DNA of 55,142 bases from the NCBI GenBank assembly GCA_937872445.1, contig CALMSL010000200.1, forward strand, positions 1-55,142, given 5' to 3'. Of the stretch, positions 52,077-55,142 are shown one piece after another (position 1 is the first letter of the stretch; each line of letters begins with the position of its first letter). Made by a program: the position numbers and the translations under genes. This DNA is from an uncultured Microbacteriaceae bacterium (GTDB lineage: Bacteria > Actinomycetota > Actinomycetes > Actinomycetales > Microbacteriaceae). Below the pieces are notes generated by a model. The model was not told the DNA's origin and made no database searches. It worked only from the letters and a program-made list of their open reading frames with translations.

Positions 52077-52696
52077 GCCGCACGCGCATCCTCGTGGCCG
52101 ACGACCACCCGGTGGTGCGCGGGGGAATCGTGGCGCTCCTCGGCACGGCGGATGACCTGGACGTCGTGGGTGAAGCCGCCGACGGCCTCGAGGCGGTTCG
52201 TCTCGCGCTCGAACTGGAGCCGGATGTCGTCCTCATTGACCTGCGGATGCCCGGCATCGACGGGGACGAAGCGACCGCTCGGATCCTCGCCGAGCGGCCC
52301 GGCATCCGAGTGCTCGTGCTCACCACCTACGAGAGCGACGACAGCATCCTCACCGCGATCGAGGCGGGCGCGAGCGGGTACCTGCTGAAGGCGGCCCCGC
52401 AGGAAGAGCTGCTCGCCGGCATCCGCTCCGTCGCGCGCGGCGAGGTTGCGCTCGCACCGCGCATCGCCGCGCTTCTCGTGAACCGCGTGCAGCGGCCCGC
52501 CGCGCCGAGCCTCAGCCCCCGCGAAACCGAGGTGCTGAAACTTGTGGCGCAGGGCCGCAGCAATCCGGCGATCGCGAGCGAACTGTTCCTCTCCGAAGCG
52601 ACCGTGAAGACGCACCTGCTGCACGCGTTCGAGAAACTCGAAGTCAATGACCGTACGCGCGCGGTGACGAGGGCAATGGAGTTGGGGCTGCTCTGA
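52073..52696 (+). CDS. NarL/LuxR-family response regulator
   Basis: 207 residues. Receiver domain with acidic pocket D10/D11, phosphorylated D56 (VLIDLRMPG) and the T/K switch (LTTY, LLKAAP); LuxR-type helix-turn-helix at ~143-205 (LSPRETEVLKLVAQG ... SEATVKTHLLHAFEKLEV). ATG 52073 overlaps the kinase stop (ATGA). It probably controls the drrAB-like genes. Followed by a 30-bp-arm terminator. Confidence 0.95.
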   Translation: MSRTRILVADDHPVVRGGIVALLGTADDLDVVGEAADGLEAVRLALELEPDVVLIDLRMPGIDGDEATARILAERPGIRVLVLTTYESDDSILTAIEAGASGYLLKAAPQEELLAGIRSVARGEVALAPRIAALLVNRVQRPAAPSLSPRETEVLKLVAQGRSNPAIASELFLSEATVKTHLLHAFEKLEVNDRTRAVTRAMELGLL

Positions 52697-52717
52697 GCTG
52701 GCTCTTGTTGGGGAGTC

Positions 52718-52802
52718 CGGTTCTGTAGAAAAAGGGTGTGCCGGCTCCGCCCATGGATGCCCGCCGAACCCCGAGCCGGCACACCCTTTTTCTACAGAAC
52801 CG
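52718..52802. terminator. bidirectional terminator with 30-bp perfect arms
   Basis: Arms 52718-52747 and 52773-52802 are perfectly complementary, loop 25 nt. Within them AAAAAGGGTGTGCCGGCTC pairs with its complement so that a TTTTT run lies after the inner stem on both strands. It sits between the convergent response regulator and murB genes. Confidence 0.88.
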
Positions 52803-52853
52803 CCCGCCATGACACATCCGCGGTGCCGAGCTCAGTGCAGTGGAGGTTGGCGG

Positions 52854-53906
52854 CTAAAGGGTGAGGCCGACGAACTGGGGCTCGGGCTGCAGCAGGATGC
52901 CGAACCGGTTCATGACCTGCAGGTGAATGTAGCGGGCCAGTTCGGCGATGTCGTTCGCGGTGGCGCCGCCGCGGTTCGTGAGCGCAAGCGTGTGCTTGGA
53001 GCTCACGGCAGCACGCGATCCGGGCAGGGCGAAGCCGCGGGAGATACCGCTGTGTTCGATGAGCCACGCGGCGCTCAACTTCACGTCGGACTCTGGCGCG
53101 TCCGGGTCGAGGATCCAGCGCGGGGCATCCCGCGGCAGGCTGCGCGCGAAATTCTCCGCCACGATCGGGTTCGTGAAGAACGATCCGGCGCTCACCGAGT
53201 CGGGGTCGTCGGGGTCCAGCACCATGCCCTTCGACGCGCGCAGCCCGAGAACGGCGCTGCGCACATCCGCAAGCGGCACCCTTTCGCCCACCGGCACGTC
53301 GAGCGCCGCCGCGAGCTGGTCGTAGGCGATCGGGGCGCTCAGTTCGCTCTCGCTCAGGTGCAGGTCGAGGGACAGCACGACGCCGCGGCGCCCCCGCTTG
53401 AGCGATGAGGTGCGGTAGCCGAGCTCCAGGGCGGATGCGGGAAGCGTGACGCGCTCCCCGCTCGCCTCGTCGAGGAAGTCCACCGACACGAGAACCTCGG
53501 AGAGCTCCTGGCCGTACGCGCCGATGTTCTGCATGGGGGCGGCGCCCGCAGAACCGGGGATTCCGGACAGCGCCTCGATGCCGGACAGACGGTGCTCAAC
53601 CGCGTGGGCGACCACGGCATCCCAGGGTTCGCCGGCCAGCACGCGCAGGATCGTCTGGCCCCCCGCCGCATCCACCTGGTCGATGCCGCGCGAGAGCACC
53701 CGGATGACCGTGCCGTCGAATCCGTCGTCGGCAATGAGAAGGTTCGAACCTCCGCCGAGCGCGAACCACGGTTCGCGGCGCGACCAGGTGTCGAGGGTCG
53801 CGTCGACCAAATCCACGGTGTTGCCCGGCGAGAGCAGTTCGCGCGCGGCGCCGCCCACGTGCAGCGTCGTGAGCTCGGAGAGTGGCTGCGACGGCTTCTC
53901 GGTCAT
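52854..53906 (-). CDS. murB: UDP-N-acetylenolpyruvoylglucosamine reductase
   Basis: 350 residues, type I MurB. FAD-binding segment LGGGSNLLIADDGFDGTVI, IEALSGIPGSAGAAPMQNIGAYGQE, catalytic Ser in AGSFFTNPI and catalytic Glu in LQPEPQFVG are all present. It makes UDP-MurNAc for peptidoglycan in the cytosol. Overlaps the MaoC-type gene by 4 nt (ATGA), a conserved hadAB-murB arrangement in this group. Confidence 0.96.
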   Translation of the reverse strand: MTEKPSQPLSELTTLHVGGAARELLSPGNTVDLVDATLDTWSRREPWFALGGGSNLLIADDGFDGTVIRVLSRGIDQVDAAGGQTILRVLAGEPWDAVVAHAVEHRLSGIEALSGIPGSAGAAPMQNIGAYGQELSEVLVSVDFLDEASGERVTLPASALELGYRTSSLKRGRRGVVLSLDLHLSESELSAPIAYDQLAAALDVPVGERVPLADVRSAVLGLRASKGMVLDPDDPDSVSAGSFFTNPIVAENFARSLPRDAPRWILDPDAPESDVKLSAAWLIEHSGISRGFALPGSRAAVSSKHTLALTNRGGATANDIAELARYIHLQVMNRFGILLQPEPQFVGLTL

Positions 53907-54376
53907 AGGCGGATGCGCAACTGGGCTTTGCCCAGCACGGTTTCGTCCTCGAATGTGACAGTCAGGTCGATTCTGGCGCTGTCGTCGTCGACGGCGCCGA
54001 CCTTCGCGACCACGTGCACGAGTGCGCCATCCGTCGCGTCCACGAGCACCGGGCGGGTGAAGCGCACCTGGTAGTCGACGACGCGGCCGGGGTCGCCGAG
54101 CCAGTCGATGACGGGTTGTGCGGCGATGCCCATGGTGAGCATGCCGTGGGCGAGCACGCCGGGCAGGCCGACGCTTGTGGCGACGTCGTCGCGGTAGTGG
54201 ATGGGGTTGAAGTCGCCGGAGGCGCCCGCATATCGCACGAGCGAGTCGCGCGTGAGGTGGAAGTCGCGCTCGGCGACGATGTCTCCAACGGTCAGATCCC
54301 CGTGAGGGGTCCCATTCGGCCCTTCGTAGGGTGCAGGAAGGGCACTTTCGGACCCCTCACGGCCTGCGGGGCTCAT
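53903..54376 (-). CDS. MaoC-like hot-dog dehydratase subunit (HadB type)
   Basis: 157 residues. The hydratase-2 motif is YAGASGDFNPIHYRDD (catalytic D and H), followed by GLPGVLAHGMLTMGIAAQPVIDWLGD. It should pair with the upstream HadA-like subunit as a heterodimeric 3-hydroxyacyl dehydratase. The normal family start is near DLTVGDIV (residue 27); residues 6-25 are encoded by a palindromic element (54301-54361) lying in frame after ATG 54376, which forms ATGA with the upstream stop. An internal start downstream of the element cannot be excluded, but none with a good ribosome-binding site is seen. Confidence 0.88.
   Translation of the reverse strand: MSPAGREGSESALPAPYEGPNGTPHGDLTVGDIVAERDFHLTRDSLVRYAGASGDFNPIHYRDDVATSVGLPGVLAHGMLTMGIAAQPVIDWLGDPGRVVDYQVRFTRPVLVDATDGALVHVVAKVGAVDDDSARIDLTVTFEDETVLGKAQLRIRL
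54301..54361. repeat. long palindromic element 3, in frame inside the HadB-like gene
   Basis: Arms 54301-54325 and 54337-54361 pair at 20 of 25 positions (12 outer bp perfect, CGTGAGGGGTCC), loop 11 nt. Its right arm matches element 1 (TGAGGGGTCC, AAAGTGCCCTTCC) and its left arm and loop match element 2 (TTCGGCCCTTCG, GTGCAGG). Confidence 0.85.
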
Positions 54377-54813
54377 TCGTCACCCCGTACTACGAGGGTG
54401 GATGTGGCGGTCACGACGTGTTTGCCTGCCGCGTCGACAATGGCCGACTCGGAGGTGATCATGCTGTGTCCGCCGAGGGATTTGACGCTCGTGACGGTGA
54501 GCGTTGCCGTGAGTTCGTCCCCTGCGACGATGGGGCGCGTGTAGCTGAACCGCTGGTCGCCGTGGACAACACGCGTGAAGTCGATGCCGACATCCGGTTC
54601 GGCGAGGAGCTGGGCGAGGGTGCGTTCCTGCACGACGATGGGGAAGGTGGGCGGGGCCACAACATCCGTATAGCCTGCGGCGATGGCGGCATCCGGATCA
54701 TGGTTGATGGGGTTGTCGGAGAACACGGCGCGGGCGAATTCGCGCACTTTCTCGCGGCCGACCAGGTATGGCGCGGCCGGGGGGAATTCACGTCCGGCGA
54801 TGTCAGGGTTCAC
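54373..54813 (-). CDS. FAS1-like dehydratase / HadA-type hot-dog protein
   Basis: 146 residues. Matches HadA-like N-terminal MaoC proteins: REFPPAAPYLVGREKVREFARAVF, APPTFPIVV, and the strand VVHGDQRFSYTRPIVAGDEL. It likely serves as the non-catalytic partner of the MaoC-type subunit. I chose GTG 54813 (MNPDIAGREF); GTG 54819 is equally possible and longer upstream frames run through a terminator. Stop overlaps the next start (ATGA). Confidence 0.88.
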   Translation of the reverse strand: MNPDIAGREFPPAAPYLVGREKVREFARAVFSDNPINHDPDAAIAAGYTDVVAPPTFPIVVQERTLAQLLAEPDVGIDFTRVVHGDQRFSYTRPIVAGDELTATLTVTSVKSLGGHSMITSESAIVDAAGKHVVTATSTLVVRGDE

Positions 54814-54853
54814 AGGCACGGCACCAATCCTATCGACGGGCTGTGGGGGAACA

Positions 54854-54890
54854 GCGAAGCCCCGGTTACCTTGGGGGTCCGGGGCTTCGC
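54854..54890 (-). terminator. terminator-like hairpin between the small peptide gene and the HadA-like gene
   Basis: Perfect 12-bp arms GCGAAGCCCCGG / CCGGGGCTTCGC, 13-nt loop, 27 nt past the stop of the 27-codon ORF on the same strand. No clear T-run. Confidence 0.65.
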
Positions 54891-54916
54891 CTGGGGGGAT
54901 TACGTCAGTGCGCTGC

Positions 54917-55000
54917 CTACTGGCAGCTGTCGCACTGCAGAAGATCCATTGGGTCGACGGGAACTGAGTAACCGCCAACGCTGTCGGTGTCGTTCTCCAT
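54917..55000 (-). CDS. 27-residue peptide with C-terminal CDSC motif
   Basis: A short ORF with strong gene signals: GGAGG 5 nt before ATG 55000, a good promoter upstream (55072-55100) and a hairpin after the stop. The peptide starts MENDTDSVGGYSVPVD and ends LLQCDSCQ. It is acidic, with no signal peptide, and its only two cysteines are in a C-x-x-C near the C-terminus. I do not recognise a family. Possible roles are a metal- or thiol-binding microprotein or a modified-peptide precursor; no modification enzyme gene is in the window. Confidence 0.6.
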   Translation of the reverse strand: MENDTDSVGGYSVPVDPMDLLQCDSCQ

Positions 55001-55071
55001 GGTGACCTCCTAAGTCTGTATTTGGAACCGGAAACTGGATAGGAACCATTCCGGCCCCCACGTGGTCTCCT

Positions 55072-55100
55072 ACTATATAACGGGAATCACACCTGTGTCA
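55072..55100 (-). promoter_or_regulatory. promoter of the 27-codon gene
   Basis: On the minus strand TGACAC (55100-55095), 17-bp spacer, TATAGT (55077-55072). TGACACAGGTGTGA around the -35 is an almost perfect inverted repeat and may bind a regulator. About 65 nt of leader separate it from ATG 55000. Confidence 0.6.
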
Positions 55101-55142
55101 TTCCCCTACATGTTGTGGTTTCGGCGTGTCGCGAACTTTTTT

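Overview
The window is high-GC DNA with dense, often ATGA-overlapping genes, GTG and TTG starts, TANNNT boxes 6-7 nt before start codons (leaderless transcription), a mycoredoxin, a HadA/HadB dehydratase pair followed by murB, and a LAxTG-type surface protein. Together these point to an actinobacterium, most likely Microbacteriaceae. No rRNA, CRISPR array, transposase or integrase was found.

Layout. 1-0.8 kb: 5' part of an MmeI-like restriction-modification gene and a small partner ORF (minus). 0.85-6.1 kb: SRPBCC/ArsR pair with twin operators, DUF1905, a spermidine-synthase-like enzyme, mycoredoxin, and a vapB-vapC-DUF853 (HerA-like ATPase) run. 6.1-12.5 kb: saccharopine-dehydrogenase-like protein, APC permease, EamA exporter and a transsulfuration pair (cystathionine beta-synthase and a MetB/CGL enzyme). 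12.6-16.2 kb: a translationally overlapping pair of a membrane cyclase-like sensor with a degenerate active site and an MscS channel with a cyclic-nucleotide-binding domain. 16.3-23.9 kb: DUF3105 protein, ABC exporter, and an aglEFG-like sugar importer divergent from its LacI-type regulator, with two GGAACCGGTTCC operators. 23.9-25.1 kb: rplJ-rplL with an L10 leader and attenuator. 25.1-28.0 kb: a low-complexity membrane protein, a YqaJ-type nuclease and a quinone oxidoreductase. 28.0-41.5 kb: a peptide or amino-acid uptake and catabolism cluster (M17 peptidase, CubicO hydrolase, LysA-like decarboxylase, FGGY kinase, class III PLP enzyme, Dpp-type importer, GntR regulator). 41.6-44.4 kb: rplA, rplK, nusG, secE and tRNA-Trp. 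44.7-48 kb: an anchored surface protein with a collagen-like stalk and an aspartate-type aminotransferase. 48-52.7 kb: a DUF559-like nuclease, then an ABC-2 exporter with a NarL-type two-component system. 52.8-55.1 kb: murB, two hot-dog dehydratase subunits and a 27-codon cysteine-containing peptide gene.

The core translation genes rplKA and rplJL, normally close neighbours, are here separated by about 17 kb dominated by the peptide cluster. Importer, peptidases and intracellular enzymes of that cluster probably form one GntR-controlled unit: uptake, cleavage, then decarboxylation, phosphorylation and PLP chemistry.

The most unusual structural signals are two kinds of palindromic element. 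One (cores at 47967, 48978 and 54301) and one REP-like (5231 and 9855) each occur both between genes and in frame inside a coding sequence. The other leading candidates are the degenerate cyclase paired with a cyclic-nucleotide channel, the decarboxylase-kinase-PLP-enzyme module, and the small CDSC peptide gene.
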